DNA of 64,000 bases from Iris pallida (Eukaryota > Streptophyta > Magnoliopsida > Asparagales > Iridaceae): assembly GCA_029216955.1 (NCBI GenBank), contig JANAVB010015600.1:37632153-37696152 (forward strand). The letters are read 5' to 3'. The first letter of the stretch is position 1; every line of letters begins with the position of its first letter. This document shows positions 54,776 through 64,000 of this stretch, piece by piece. The notes beneath the pieces were generated by a model, which saw only the letters and a program-made list of their open reading frames with translations, made no database searches and was not told the DNA's origin. A program made the position numbers and the translations under genes.

Positions 54776-57427
54776 TCAAACCTGGCGTAGTCTCCAGATC
54801 ATATCCCTATTTTTGCATGAGGTATTTGGATTGGGGGCTATATAGATAAAGAGGCAGTCTTCGACGTCCGATTCGAGATCGACTTCTTCTATGGTGAAGG
54901 GTTGCGGATTATTCTTCCGATCGAAGATGATTGGATGGTCCCCTCTCTCGATTATACAGTAAGCGTCTTCCGCGGGAGTGAGCTGATTTACGGTGTAAAC
55001 ATTTGTCACCTGTGTATGTAGGTGAGTGCCTATACCGTGTTCCATAGCATACATTGTACAAAGCTTGTTAAGCTCGATGTAGTTCAAAGATAGCCATTTA
55101 TTGATGAAGTAAGGTATCTTTTCTAGCGGGATTACATCATCTGCGGATGGAACATCAGTGTGAGCGGCCACATACTTGGCCAGTTCTGGTTCTTCTTCGG
55201 CCACCTCCTGTATAAATGAAGACTGAGAGGGTGACTTGGGCAACTTGATCATCAGAAGTTTTACTGGTGGAGTAGAACGTGGAGTTGTTGGCAGACTAGC
55301 GACCCCCAGTTTGGTACTCGACGCTGGGCGGGGAGTGGTTGGCTCGCTGGATGCCCCCGACTTTGCATCGGGGTGACGATTCTTCTTGTGAAGACGTATC
55401 GTCATTGGTTTGTCGGAGGGATTGAGCTTCTCCGTTTGTTGCTGGCCTACTCTAGGCAGTTTGATTGTCAGTGGCTTCGTTGTGGGTCTTGGCGCTTTTC
55501 CGGACCTTGGTAGCCGGATTATCGTTTGCTCTTCTTGTGCCGAGAGGCTGATTGCGTCCTTACGCAAAGTGGCCGTAAGGGGTGCGGACTTGCCAGGTTT
55601 GTGAACTTGGAGATGGATCGTCAGAGGTTCTTCTGATCCTGTGGCCGTCTCAGTGCGAGCTTGCACATTTCTTTCACCAAGGTGCCTCTTCGACTTTTCG
55701 TATAGGCAGGAGTCTGAGTAGTAGGATTTGACCCCTTTGAAGGGATCGATGTCGGCAAATTCTGTCCTCACGAAGCCCTGTTTGTCGATATACTGGAAGC
55801 ATTGGTGCAGCATGGAGGGCACGATCACGTAATCGTGTATCCAGGGATGCCCCAAGAGGATATTGTAGGAAGTGTCCGCATCTATAACGTAACAGGTTAC
55901 TTCTGACTGAAGATCGTCGATTTGGCACTTCAGGCGAATCTTCCCAATCGGGTAGCTCCTGCCCGAATTGAAACCGCTGATAGCGGTGCTTGTTGGCGTC
56001 AGGCGATGCATAGGGATACGGAGATGATGTAGCAGACTCTTCGGGATGATGCTAATGGAAGAACCATGATCAATGTGCATCTGATCCACCTTTACGTCGC
56101 CGATGTGTCCAGTGTAATATAACGGTCGATCGTACAGGTTGGTTTTGATGAGCATATCCTGTGGAGTGAAGACAATGTTGGGCATCGCTCCTATGCAAGC
56201 GCTGTCTTGGAGATCTGCAGGCTGGCTCTCTCCCGTGAGGTTGACCTGAGCTAGATATGCGTCGGCGTTCTGGAGTGCATCGTTCAAAGCCGCGCGAACA
56301 TCCTTAGAGAGTCTCAGGAGCTCGTATAATGACAATTTGGCCGGTGTGTTGGCCAATTGTGCCAAGATGTCAAAGTTGTAGGGCCTTTCCAGCCCATGAG
56401 GTACCTCTTTTCGGAGGGATTTATCAAAACGAGTCTCCTTCGGCCTAGGCTTGTCGGTCGTTAGAGGTTGGACAGGTCCCGGAGTGTCAGCAGTGGCCGG
56501 CTGATGCTCTTCAGCCGAGTTATCTGGCGTAGGTTGGGATTGAGCACGAGACCGAGTAACGACAGCTGTGGCTTCTTCGACATCTACCGAAATTGTGCGA
56601 CAGGATCTGACCTTTCCACCCTTCTTCCTATCAATGGCGAGTGGTACGGACTGAGTTACTTCTGGTACCAAATCTGGATGGACCCACATGACCTTCCCTC
56701 GTGATGTGGTGAGAGGTACCAGACCAGTAGCCTGATCTCGAGGAGGTAGAAGATTAGCAATCTCCATTATCGCCCGAGGGATGGGTACCACGCCGTCTTG
56801 AGTCTCTGTTGGAGGGAAACTGCCAAACTGTACAGACACCATATTGGCTGCCACGGTTACCTCCTCGAAGTCAATGGCCAGAGCCTTTGAATCGATGAGA
56901 TGTTGGATGTATCGCTTCAGTTGGTAGCAGTCGTGTGTAGCATGGTGGACGTAGCGGTGGTAATGGCAGTACTTTGGGTTCTCTATTTTCGTCGGACGAG
57001 GTTCCCGTCTTGGTGGAGGGAGCTGAATTCTATCCCCTTGTATGAGTATGTCCAAGATGGGCTTTACATGGCCGTCTTCGAAGGAGTAGGTCATTTGTGG
57101 CCATTGCTTGTCTGCTAGTTTTGACTCGGGTTTCTGGGCTGTGTCGGCCACCACAGCCTGCTTGCCCTTGTTGTCCCGATTGTTGGAGGAACTTCCCCCA
57201 TTGTTGTTGTTGGTATTAGGATGCTTGCCCTTGTCTTTTTCCTCTGAGACGTGCAATCCCAGTTGGCGAGCCTTCTTCAATCTATCTTCGGTGCTAGTGG
57301 CACCGATGATAAATGTCTTCCAGTCCTTAAATTGACTTTCATCCATCCAAAGGCTGATTGTTGGAAGCATTCTCTTTTGGCAAATTTTAATTAAGGAGGA
57401 ATCCGGATTACCGGACGGCAACTTCAT
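54776..57427 (-). CDS. Element E gag C-terminus, protease and linker (883-codon open fragment)
   Basis: The first 150 residues continue gag (KICQKRMLPTISLWMDES, then CHYHRYVHHATHDCYQL, a CHxC-type zinc-like motif usual in Tat gag). The retropepsin domain lies at about residues 430-560: MHIDHGSSISIIP with active-site D-x-G, and YNILLGHPWIHD near its end. A long Pro/Lys/Thr-rich linker (about 600-760) has repeated KPLTIKLPR / KPMTIRLHK / KLLMIKLPK units. It is in the same frame as gag upstream; two stops (57527-57529 and about 57453) separate them. Confidence 0.88.
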   Translation of the reverse strand: MKLPSGNPDSSLIKICQKRMLPTISLWMDESQFKDWKTFIIGATSTEDRLKKARQLGLHVSEEKDKGKHPNTNNNNGGSSSNNRDNKGKQAVVADTAQKPESKLADKQWPQMTYSFEDGHVKPILDILIQGDRIQLPPPRREPRPTKIENPKYCHYHRYVHHATHDCYQLKRYIQHLIDSKALAIDFEEVTVAANMVSVQFGSFPPTETQDGVVPIPRAIMEIANLLPPRDQATGLVPLTTSRGKVMWVHPDLVPEVTQSVPLAIDRKKGGKVRSCRTISVDVEEATAVVTRSRAQSQPTPDNSAEEHQPATADTPGPVQPLTTDKPRPKETRFDKSLRKEVPHGLERPYNFDILAQLANTPAKLSLYELLRLSKDVRAALNDALQNADAYLAQVNLTGESQPADLQDSACIGAMPNIVFTPQDMLIKTNLYDRPLYYTGHIGDVKVDQMHIDHGSSISIIPKSLLHHLRIPMHRLTPTSTAISGFNSGRSYPIGKIRLKCQIDDLQSEVTCYVIDADTSYNILLGHPWIHDYVIVPSMLHQCFQYIDKQGFVRTEFADIDPFKGVKSYYSDSCLYEKSKRHLGERNVQARTETATGSEEPLTIHLQVHKPGKSAPLTATLRKDAISLSAQEEQTIIRLPRSGKAPRPTTKPLTIKLPRVGQQQTEKLNPSDKPMTIRLHKKNRHPDAKSGASSEPTTPRPASSTKLGVASLPTTPRSTPPVKLLMIKLPKSPSQSSFIQEVAEEEPELAKYVAAHTDVPSADDVIPLEKIPYFINKWLSLNYIELNKLCTMYAMEHGIGTHLHTQVTNVYTVNQLTPAEDAYCIIERGDHPIIFDRKNNPQPFTIEEVDLESDVEDCLFIYIAPNPNTSCKNRDMIWRLRQV

Positions 57428-57526
57428 GGCGGTTTGGCGGAACCGCTCAATTTAGTTCCTTGTCAGCTCTTCCTCTCCTTGAACGACGACCATGAGGGTG
57501 GACATTGTGATGTCCTGTCCTACTTC

Positions 57527-58438
57527 TTAGAATCTCTCTAAGAACATGCGTTTGAAACTGGCGAAGGAGTGGATACAGTTGTCTGGCAGGTTACGGTACC
57601 AGTCGAAGGCGATCCCTTCCAATGCCCCGATAAATAATCGTGTAAGGATGGCATCGTCATGGGGTAGATGGTCCGTAGTGATCTCGAAGTAAGTGATGTA
57701 CCGACTTACGGAGGTCTTCCCATCATATGGATTGATGTGGAATGGTTTATACTTTGGTGGGAAGGGAACATCTCTCCACGCAGCGGGATACGGTTGTCGT
57801 ATCCTGAGGTCTTGGCAGTTTTCTCGGGCGTGGAACATGGCCCGGAGTTCCTGGACCTCTCTTCTTGCCTCCCTGGCCTCGTCTGCAGCGGTAGGAGCCG
57901 ATATTTCAGGAAGACTATTGCCCGGGTTTGGTACCGCTGAGTTCGAGTCTGCATTGACCGTGGGACCCAAGTTTGTTTGGCCAGGCATCCCTCCTTGTAG
58001 AGTAGGGAGGGCTGCTTTGATTTCGTCCACCGATTTGACCAAAGTGCGCAGCATAGCCTCCGGAGTGTCGATGCATTGGCGATCACTAGGACCATCTTGG
58101 TTGCTGTCTGTCATGAATACCGTCCTCACCTGAGAAGAAGTGGAAGGGACGGTGGATGACGTACACTCCGAATCATACCCCTGTAATGAGAAGTCATCGG
58201 GGTATGTGGGAATGTCTTTCTCTCGTTCGGACTCAGAAGGAACAGTACCCCCAGCTTTCGAGTTTGCCTCGTCTTGGAAATTGTGGACGTCCTCGGGGAC
58301 GTCGAGATTTGCGGCATCTAATAGGAGAGTTATTTTCCCCAGCTCGTCTTCTTGAAACATCGAATTGTCGTGGAGGTTCAGAGGAGTGCTACCCCCAGTT
58401 CCAGCAACCCCCAGTGATGTGGACGATGAATCTCCCAC
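57527..58438 (-). CDS. gag: Element E gag (retrotransposon gag domain, open fragment)
   Basis: Capsid region. The C-terminal 90 residues match the retrotrans_gag domain: PFHINPYDGKTSVSRYITYF, ILTRLFIGALEGIAFDWYRN and FASFKRMFLERF. The preceding 200 residues are acidic and Ser/Pro rich. The frame is the same as that of the 59752 start and of the protease fragment, so gag, its N-terminal extension and protease were once one polyprotein. Confidence 0.9.
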   Translation of the reverse strand: MGDSSSTSLGVAGTGGSTPLNLHDNSMFQEDELGKITLLLDAANLDVPEDVHNFQDEANSKAGGTVPSESEREKDIPTYPDDFSLQGYDSECTSSTVPSTSSQVRTVFMTDSNQDGPSDRQCIDTPEAMLRTLVKSVDEIKAALPTLQGGMPGQTNLGPTVNADSNSAVPNPGNSLPEISAPTAADEAREARREVQELRAMFHARENCQDLRIRQPYPAAWRDVPFPPKYKPFHINPYDGKTSVSRYITYFEITTDHLPHDDAILTRLFIGALEGIAFDWYRNLPDNCIHSFASFKRMFLERF

Positions 58439-58440
58439 TG

Positions 58441-58948
58441 TAGCAGATTTTGTCTTTGAACGGGTACCTTAGAAAACTCCGGTGGTGGGCACTCGCTTAG
58501 ACGACAGTCTCTTAGTCATAGTGGTTGAAATCTTCGGGCTGGAAATATTTGTCTTCTTCCCTCTCCCATCGGCGAGGATTTTCTGAGCAGAGTTGCAAGA
58601 GACGACGGGAAGTGCCTCATCTTCTGAACATGGTTGTTGCAGTCTTTGAAAGACGGACTGCCGGTCTTCTCGTACCGTCGCGTTATTGCAACAGCAGTTG
58701 ACGATGACTTGGGTGCAGTGATGTCTGTGGGAGGACTCTTTGCACCCCGAGGCTCCCTCTTTTTCCTTGCGTTTGTGGCGGATAGCCTTACGCAAGTCAG
58801 ATGGGTCTGAAATGACCATGTTTGCTCCCTGGATTTTGGGAGACTTTAGGAACCATCCTGTCCGTTTGCCGCCGGGGGCTGGACTCGTGTAGTTCTGTAC
58901 AACTTCCCATCAGAGGCCCGCATAACAGTATGTGGAACGCTCGGATGG
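58441..58948 (-). pseudogene. Element E linker between gag extension and gag
   Basis: Same frame as its neighbours, interrupted by stops near 58949, 58905 and 58469. Encodes a Lys/Ser-rich, Cys-containing segment (CKESSHRHHC, NCCCNNAT) with no family I recognise. Confidence 0.6.
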
Positions 58949-59752
58949 TCAGATTGGGACAGCGGACTGAGCTTGCCAAGCTCGTGCTGCCCTAGACTTC
59001 TTCACTCTAGTGCGTGAGGGCACATAGTAGGAAGAGTCTAAGTGGTGCTGGAGAGAGTCAGACATGTCTTCTTGGGAGCACGAGAGATCAGGACCATAGG
59101 AGAGGCGATCGAAGACTGAGCCGCGTGGGGCATGCGGCATGCGGCTGGAATCAATAGTCTTCATGCGGCTGGCAATCGTAGCCGCATGGGCTTTCTTCAT
59201 GCGGCTGGAAGTCTCAGCCGCATAGGTCTTCTCCATGCGGCTGGAAATCCTGGCCGCATGAGTGTTATGTATTTGACTGGCAGTTTCGGCCGCTTGGAGA
59301 TTATTCATGCGGGTGGCAAGTTTGGCCGCAAGAGTCTTGGTCTTGCGGCTTCTGCGTTTGTTCGGCTTCTTCCTGGAGCGCATAGAATTACTCTTTGCCC
59401 CTGCAAGTCCAGCATCGTAGTGCTTTCCTCTGCCAGACTTGGGGACAGCAGAGTTTTCTATAGCTTGAAGTGGGGCCGCATGAGAGTTGCCTTCGCCGTC
59501 TTGGGCAGCAGAGAGTGCTTCGTCCAGAGCTTGGGGAGGAGCAGATAATTTTGGCCTCCACTCCCTGCGAGCCTTCTTTGTGCGGGTTCGCTTCTGGACC
59601 GGGCCAGCGCTTCCTTCGGAGAGCATTTCTTCGAACGCCTGTTGGTCGAAGCGGACGACCATCTTTTGTTGTGTGGAGCCAAGTTTGGCTGCATCGGATT
59701 GCGTCACCAACTCCTCAATCGTGGAGAAGTTTGTCCCCAGCAGAGTCGCCAT
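58949..59752 (-). CDS. Element E N-terminal gag extension starting in the PBS
   Basis: The ATG at 59752-59750 overlaps the primer-binding site; its first codons (MATLLGTNF) are written by PBS bases. A basic region (VQKRTRTKKARREW; MRSRKKPNKRRSRK) is followed by four to five copies of a 14-15-residue unit (AAETASxxxxTHAARISSRM, AAETSSRMKKAHAATIASRM). These units are encoded by alternating ATGCGG and CCGCAT motifs (59120-59345). A Tyr/Ser-rich end follows. The Tat lineage often has an extra ORF here. Function unknown; the basic repeats suggest nucleic-acid binding. Confidence 0.75.
   Translation of the reverse strand: MATLLGTNFSTIEELVTQSDAAKLGSTQQKMVVRFDQQAFEEMLSEGSAGPVQKRTRTKKARREWRPKLSAPPQALDEALSAAQDGEGNSHAAPLQAIENSAVPKSGRGKHYDAGLAGAKSNSMRSRKKPNKRRSRKTKTLAAKLATRMNNLQAAETASQIHNTHAARISSRMEKTYAAETSSRMKKAHAATIASRMKTIDSSRMPHAPRGSVFDRLSYGPDLSCSQEDMSDSLQHHLDSSYYVPSRTRVKKSRAARAWQAQSAVPI
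59120..59345. repeat. CCGCAT/ATGCGG inverted motif cluster in the gag extension
   Basis: Six ATGCGG and three CCGCAT on the plus strand, often facing each other across 14-20 bp (for example ATGCGGCTGG...AGCCGCATGG), with an isolated CCGCAT at 59476. This is the only place in the element where both orientations are mixed. Confidence 0.75.
59734..59751 (-). promoter_or_regulatory. Primer-binding site, element E
   Basis: TGGCGACTCTGCTGGGGA on the minus strand, 3 nt after the 5' LTR end. It resembles the tRNA-Arg type PBS reported for Ogre/Tat elements. Confidence 0.7.
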
Positions 59753-60101
59753 CGTGTTTGCCATGAAATATAAAAGAACAGAACAATTATCGGAGGACTG
59801 GACTTTTACTTCACAACACAAACTAGCTTGTACAAAGAAAGCCTAGGGACGAAAACTTAGGTACATCAATCTAAGTACAATTATTTATTTTAGATTCTCG
59901 AGGGTGACGGTAGAGGCTCGGAAAAGTGACGGCAGCTCTGCCTTACTCCTTGGACGATCGGATGCAGCCTTGGCTCCGGGGAAGAAATACTCTCAGGATG
60001 CTCTTTGTGTGCCTTTTTCTCTCTGCTCTCTCTCTTCAAGTCTCTCCAGGTGCTCTGGTGCTCTTCGAAAAAAGTCCTCTTCGCAAGGGAATGGCACCTT
60101 G

Positions 60102-60111
60102 CTATTTATAG
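60102..60111 (-). promoter_or_regulatory. TATA box, element E 5' LTR
   Basis: CTATAAATAG on the minus strand, with the CCGCAT array 350-600 bp upstream of it in element orientation. Confidence 0.7.
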
Positions 60112-60466
60112 GAATGGGATGCAATCATTTGGTTTGTAATGATTGCCTCCTTGATAAGTCGGCGGTTAAGGCTCAATTAATCTGGGCCCTTCATTCTGAT
60201 TGTAGCAAATCTAGATAATTAATGTAGATTGCATCATATCTCTGTGGGCAATAAATGTTGATTGCCACGAATATTCGCGACTTGTGAGGGATTGGCACGT
60301 GTCTAATTTGCTCGATTTGACTTGATCTGAGCAATTATGGTGATTGCAACAAATCTGATTTTGTTAGGATTTGTTAGCACCCATAATTCCAGGATGATAA
60401 GACTGCCACGTGTCTCAATCGTCATGAAAAGTGCCATGTGTCTTTACTGGGTCATCTTGGCAGAAC

Positions 60467-60713
60467 CGCATATGCGTGGACCGCATGAGGATGAACGGCC
60501 GCATGAAGATGGGCAGCCGCATGAGGATGAACAGCCGCATGAAGATGGGCAGCCGCATGAGGATAGGTAGCCGCATGAAGATGGGTGGCCGCATGAAGTG
60601 GGCGGCCGCATGCTGACGGGCGGCCGCATAGAGGATGCAGCCGTATGAAGATGGGTGGCCGTATGAAGTGGGTGGTCGCAAAAAATAGGCGGCCGCAGCC
60701 GCATGCCTCGAGA
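60467..60713. repeat. CCGCAT motif array, element E 5' LTR U3
   Basis: Eleven exact CCGCAT in about 250 bp with CCGTAT variants, counterpart of 44062-44345. Three more occur at 60937-60980. Confidence 0.85.
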
Positions 60714-61011
60714 CTTGGTAGATTCTGCCAGCTGTTAAAAAAATTTCTCCTCTTCCCTAGGAACACGCCTTTATGTCAGTCATTATTGCGCCTTTATGTC
60801 AGAGCTGTCATTTGTCAGAGCTGTCAGCCGTCAGGGCATTAAATGCAGCCAAAGATGAAGGGAGACGCTGTTGAAGGCCACGTGGCTCTGGGCCTATCCG
60901 AGCCGTATAGACGCTTGAGTCGCATGGACCCCTAAGCCGCATGGGCTCTCTGAGCCGCATGGAGATCCTTGGCCGCATAGACCTTTCTTTATTCTTTTCT
61001 ATGCTTCTACA

Positions 61012-61016
61012 GACAC
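61012..61016. repeat. Target-site duplication, element E (right)
   Basis: GACAC, against AACAC at 43350-43354. Confidence 0.65.
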
Positions 61017-63315
61017 TCCGATGCCTCGCACCACAGTCCTGGCCGAAGCCAACGTGAACATTCCATCGGACTTGGGGGACCACTTCCAGACATCGGGGTT
61101 GTCAGACAGCAACGTATCTACGGCTGCAAGACAAACTAGGCCTCCGGTCCGAGCCAATCTCTGACCCTGTCCTACCTCCAACCAGAGTCGATATTCCATA
61201 AGTCGTGGATCGTGCAATTCGAAGGGGTGTTCGGAGTTTAATAGAAGACAAACTCTCTGAGCCAATGTTCGTGGCACGGCGATGAACTACCGTTGCCAAG
61301 CGGCAGGCAGATCAGGGGTTCGACGAGGTGACGTCCGTGCATGATGCATCGCCAGGATGCTGAAGATCTGTTGTTAGCGACCGCGATCGTGGGGTGGGAG
61401 TATCTGAAGTATCTGGCCTTCATGAAGCGGGTCCAGATCGAGTTATCCGTACGTAGCTTCCACCACAACTTCATAGAGCAGGCGTCTATGATGTTCGCTA
61501 GTCTACTGAAACCCAGCCCGCCCTCATCTGTGGGTCTGGCCATAGTATCCCAGCTAGCCCAGTGGTGCTTGTCTTTTCCGTCGTTGTGCCCCAGAAAAAG
61601 TTGGAGAAGAGGAATTCTAATGAGGATAAAACCTTTTTAAGTAGTGAGTAGACCGCCAGGGTGTAGATGGAAATGTTAGAGAGGACATGCTTGATCAGAA
61701 TTATCTTTCCACCTGGAGAGAGGGTCGCGTTAAGCCAACCTTCAATTTTTTTTCTGATTTTACTCATTAGATCATCGAAGATGCCAGAATTCGCTTTACC
61801 GTACACCAGCGGACAACCTAAGTAAGAGAACGGAGGGTACTTAGTGGAGAAGGAGGTCAGGTTGGAGAGAATTGCCGAGTGGTTCCTATCGGCTTTATGG
61901 TGGGTGTAGATGACGCTTTTGTTGGGGTTAACTCGTTGGCCCGAGCATCTGGTGTATTTCTCTAGCGTTCTGTGGACCACCTCGACCGACCCGATGTCGC
62001 CTGATGAGAAGATGAGGATGTCACCAGCGTAGGCCAGATGAGTGATTAAAGGGCATCCAGTGGTGGTATGAAGTGGTAGAATCTGGGAGTGTTAGCCATG
62101 CTGTTGAGGTTTCTGCTGAGCGCCTCGGCAGCTATAATAAAGATGGTGGAGGATAGCAGGTCACCCTGTCTGACCTCCCCGGCTGGATTTAAAGATGCCA
62201 TCGGCTTGCCCGTTGATGATAGTAGAGAAACAGGAGTTGCTTATGGATCTGAAAATGGCGTCAATCCAAATTTCGGAGAAGCCAAAGGCCCTGAAGACCC
62301 AGATCAAGAACTGCCAGTCCAGACGATCATCAGCCTTCTCCATGTCAAGTTTGATGGCGACATTCCCACCCCTGGATGGAAATTTCATGCAAGTAATCAT
62401 TTACTACGCAAGGAGGATGTTGTCAGTGATGTTCTGGCCCGGGACAAAACTGCTTTTCTCTTTAGAAATGATCTTGGGGAGGAGAGCGGCCGTGCGGATA
62501 GCGATAATCTTTGAGATAATTTTATTATTGAAGGTACACAAGCTGATGGGTCGGAAGTCTTTGAATGTCTCCAGGTTATCTTTTTTGGGGTTAAGGATTA
62601 GGTTAGCGTAGGAGATGGAATTGGGGTATCTCGTGCCTTGAAAAAAGGTGACTGCAGCCTCGTGGAAGTCGGGTGCAATGATGTTCCAACAAGATCTGAA
62701 GAATACACGAGAAAATCCGTCGGGACCGGGAGTATTGTGTTCGTCGAGGGTCCAGACTACGTACTTGACTTCCTCTGCGGAGGGGGGGTCAGCAGCTGTT
62801 TGTTCTCTCTCTCGTTGATCATGTTGGGGATCTTGGCCAGGAATTCCTCATCCTTAATGATGACCTCTTTGGAGAATAATTTTGTGTAGAAATCAGCGGC
62901 AGCCGTGTGAATGCTCCTCTGGTCTTTGAGTAAGATGCCGTTGTCGTCGGAGATTTGGTGCAGGTTAAGCTATTGCCTACGATCTTTGACACAAGAGTGG
63001 AAGAAGCTGGAGTTCCTATCCCCATCGGCGTCCCAGGTGAGTCTGGCTTTCTGCTTCCATAATTTAGTCTCGACTTTCAATCGGGATTTAAGGAGGGCTC
63101 TGTTGAGGCATCGCGCAATTCTCCGAAGAACGGTTCAATGCGAACAGGTTCTCAGCCCGGGTGACGTCATCCTCCGTCGTCTTGATCGCTTGGAAAATGT
63201 TGCCGAAATCGCTTATGCTCCAAGTCAAAAGCGCTCTCCTAGTAGCTTTGAGTTTGGCCGCCACTCGAGCGAAGGTGTCGGGGTTATTCGTCGATCTCCA
63301 GGCGAAAGCCACGAC

Positions 63316-63317
<2 letters not shown>
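61012..63317 (-). pseudogene. LINE D ORF2 (5'-truncated, proximal half)
   Basis: Minus-strand L1-type ORF2 starting after the endonuclease: MAFAWRSTNNPDTFARVAAKL (63312), KATRRALLTWSISDFGNIF, then the RT domain (about 62900-61950) with the catalytic LDMEKADDRLDW and the active-site box read as YAGD (HLAYAGDILIFSSGD, about 62040-62000), where L1 elements have YADD. The post-RT segment (SYLGCPLVYGKANSG, GGKIILIKHVLSNIS, then EGGLGFSRL) runs to VWKWSPKSDGMFTLA near 61070, where element E interrupts. It continues at 43354. Many frame breaks. Confidence 0.85.

Positions 63318-63386
<69 letters not shown>
63318..63386. repeat. (TA)n microsatellite at LINE D 5' end
   Basis: About 34 TA units directly abutting truncated LINE D; the partner tract lies at 42598-42742 on its 3' side. 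Confidence 0.93.
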
Positions 63387-63390
<4 letters not shown>

Positions 63391-63499
63391 GTATAAAAAT
63401 TATATCAAGATAATACCTAATTAAGAAAACGTATATAATTATAAAGTTCTTTTAATAAAATATGGAAAAATTATTTCATAAAAATATATACCTATAATT

Positions 63500-63578
<79 letters not shown>

Positions 63579-63592
63579 ATCATATAAAAAAA

Positions 63593-63641
<49 letters not shown>

Positions 63642-64000
63642 CATATATAAATCTTATAAAAATTGTATCAAGATAATACATAATTAAGAAAAGGTATATA
63701 ATTATAAAGTTCTTCTAATAAAATATAGAAAAAATATTTCACAAGAATATATACCTATTTGGTTGTACAAGATCCTATAAAAATAGCTCAGAGTAATTCT
63801 ACTGGGTCATGGCCACCTAATCATGGCTTTACTGAGTGGGATTGGCAAGGTGTGTTCCAATTACATTTTCTAGTCAAATCGAATCCGAAAATCACCCAAT
63901 GAGTCTCCTGTGCCATTCGCAAATAAATAGCACATGTGAACTCGATTGAGTGGCACACCCTTGGCATGTGCGTCGTAGGATCAAAATGGGTCAAAAAAAT
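63387..64000. other. AT-rich flank with a duplicated 100-bp segment and (TA)n
   Basis: A segment of about 100 bp (63397-63493, core CTAATTAAGAAAACGTATAT) recurs at 63658-63759 with few changes. Two (TA)n tracts (about 63504-63580 and 63598-63640) lie between the copies. The last 240 bp are ordinary mixed sequence with no gene, repeat partner or domain that I can see. Confidence 0.7.

Larger units (their letters stand above)
43355..61011 (-). mobile_element. Element E: Ty3/gypsy Tat-lineage retrotransposon, about 17.7 kb
   Basis: LTRs at 43355-44647 and 59755-61011 bound the element; coding order shows it runs on the minus strand. Gag, protease, RT, RNase H, a second archaeal-type RNase H and integrase in that order are diagnostic of the Tat lineage (Ogre/Retand relatives). 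Large size, tandem repeats downstream of pol and an extra ORF on the opposite strand are also known in Tat elements. It is nested in LINE D with a near-perfect 5-bp duplication. Stops, frameshifts and lost catalytic residues make this copy inactive. Confidence 0.92.
59755..61011 (-). repeat. Element E 5' LTR (1,257 bp)
   Basis: On the minus strand starts TGTAGAAGCATAG and ends GGCAAACA. It has a U3 with CCGCAT arrays (60467-60713 and 60940-60980) and a TATA box at 60102-60111. Compared with the other LTR it has fewer CCGCAT units in the main array, so the arrays vary by indel. Confidence 0.9.

Overview
The window is nuclear DNA of a flowering plant with a large, retrotransposon-rich genome. 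I find no host gene, tRNA, rRNA or CRISPR array. Nearly every base belongs to retroelements nested inside one another, and almost all coding sequence is interrupted by stops or frameshifts. The species cannot be named from this sequence.

Layout. 1-9401: a gypsy-type element with very long LTRs (about 4.5 kb) and a non-coding 2.8-kb interior ('LARD A', large retrotransposon derivative), entering from beyond the left edge. It sits just upstream of the gag start of a Ty1/copia element of the Sirevirus type (9402-17501), which has gag, pol, an extra 'env-like' ORF, polypurine tracts and a 1,091-bp 3' LTR. 17502-19945: minus-strand L1-type LINE fragments joined out of order. 20368-24954: plus-strand LINE A, starting at a (TA)n tract and truncated at 3'. 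24955-31800: LARD B, again with long LTRs and a 1.1-kb empty interior, truncated at both ends. 31964-42397: LINE C, inserted at a (TA)n tract and itself split within ORF1 by LARD C (32746-40405) with an exact 5-bp target duplication. 42743-63317: minus-strand LINE D, flanked by (TA)n on both sides and split by an approximately 17.7-kb Ty3/gypsy Tat-lineage element E (43355-61011). 63318-64000: (TA)n and AT-rich sequence with a 100-bp duplication.

Element E is the most informative unit. On the minus strand it has LTR, PBS, a long N-terminal gag extension, gag, protease, RT, RNase H, a second (archaeal-type) RNase H and integrase, then tandem repeats. On the opposite strand, between pol and the 3' LTR, lies a degenerate gene for a plant-mobile-domain-like protein with its own TATA box, candidate introns, coiled-coil C-terminus and poly(A) signal. 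A short motif, CCGCAT (ATGCGG on the other strand), recurs about fifty times in E only. It is concentrated in the U3 promoter, upstream of the antisense gene's TATA box, in that gene's first intron and in the gag extension. Together these could be a self-recognition system (gene plus dispersed target motif), which is inference.

The three LARDs share an unusual PBS-like motif next to the 5' LTR and a PPT that overlaps a vestigial pol C-terminus. A and C also share conserved non-coding interior blocks and LTR arrays of W-box (TTGAC) motifs. The order of events from nesting is: copia element before LARD A; LINE C before LARD C; LINE D before element E.
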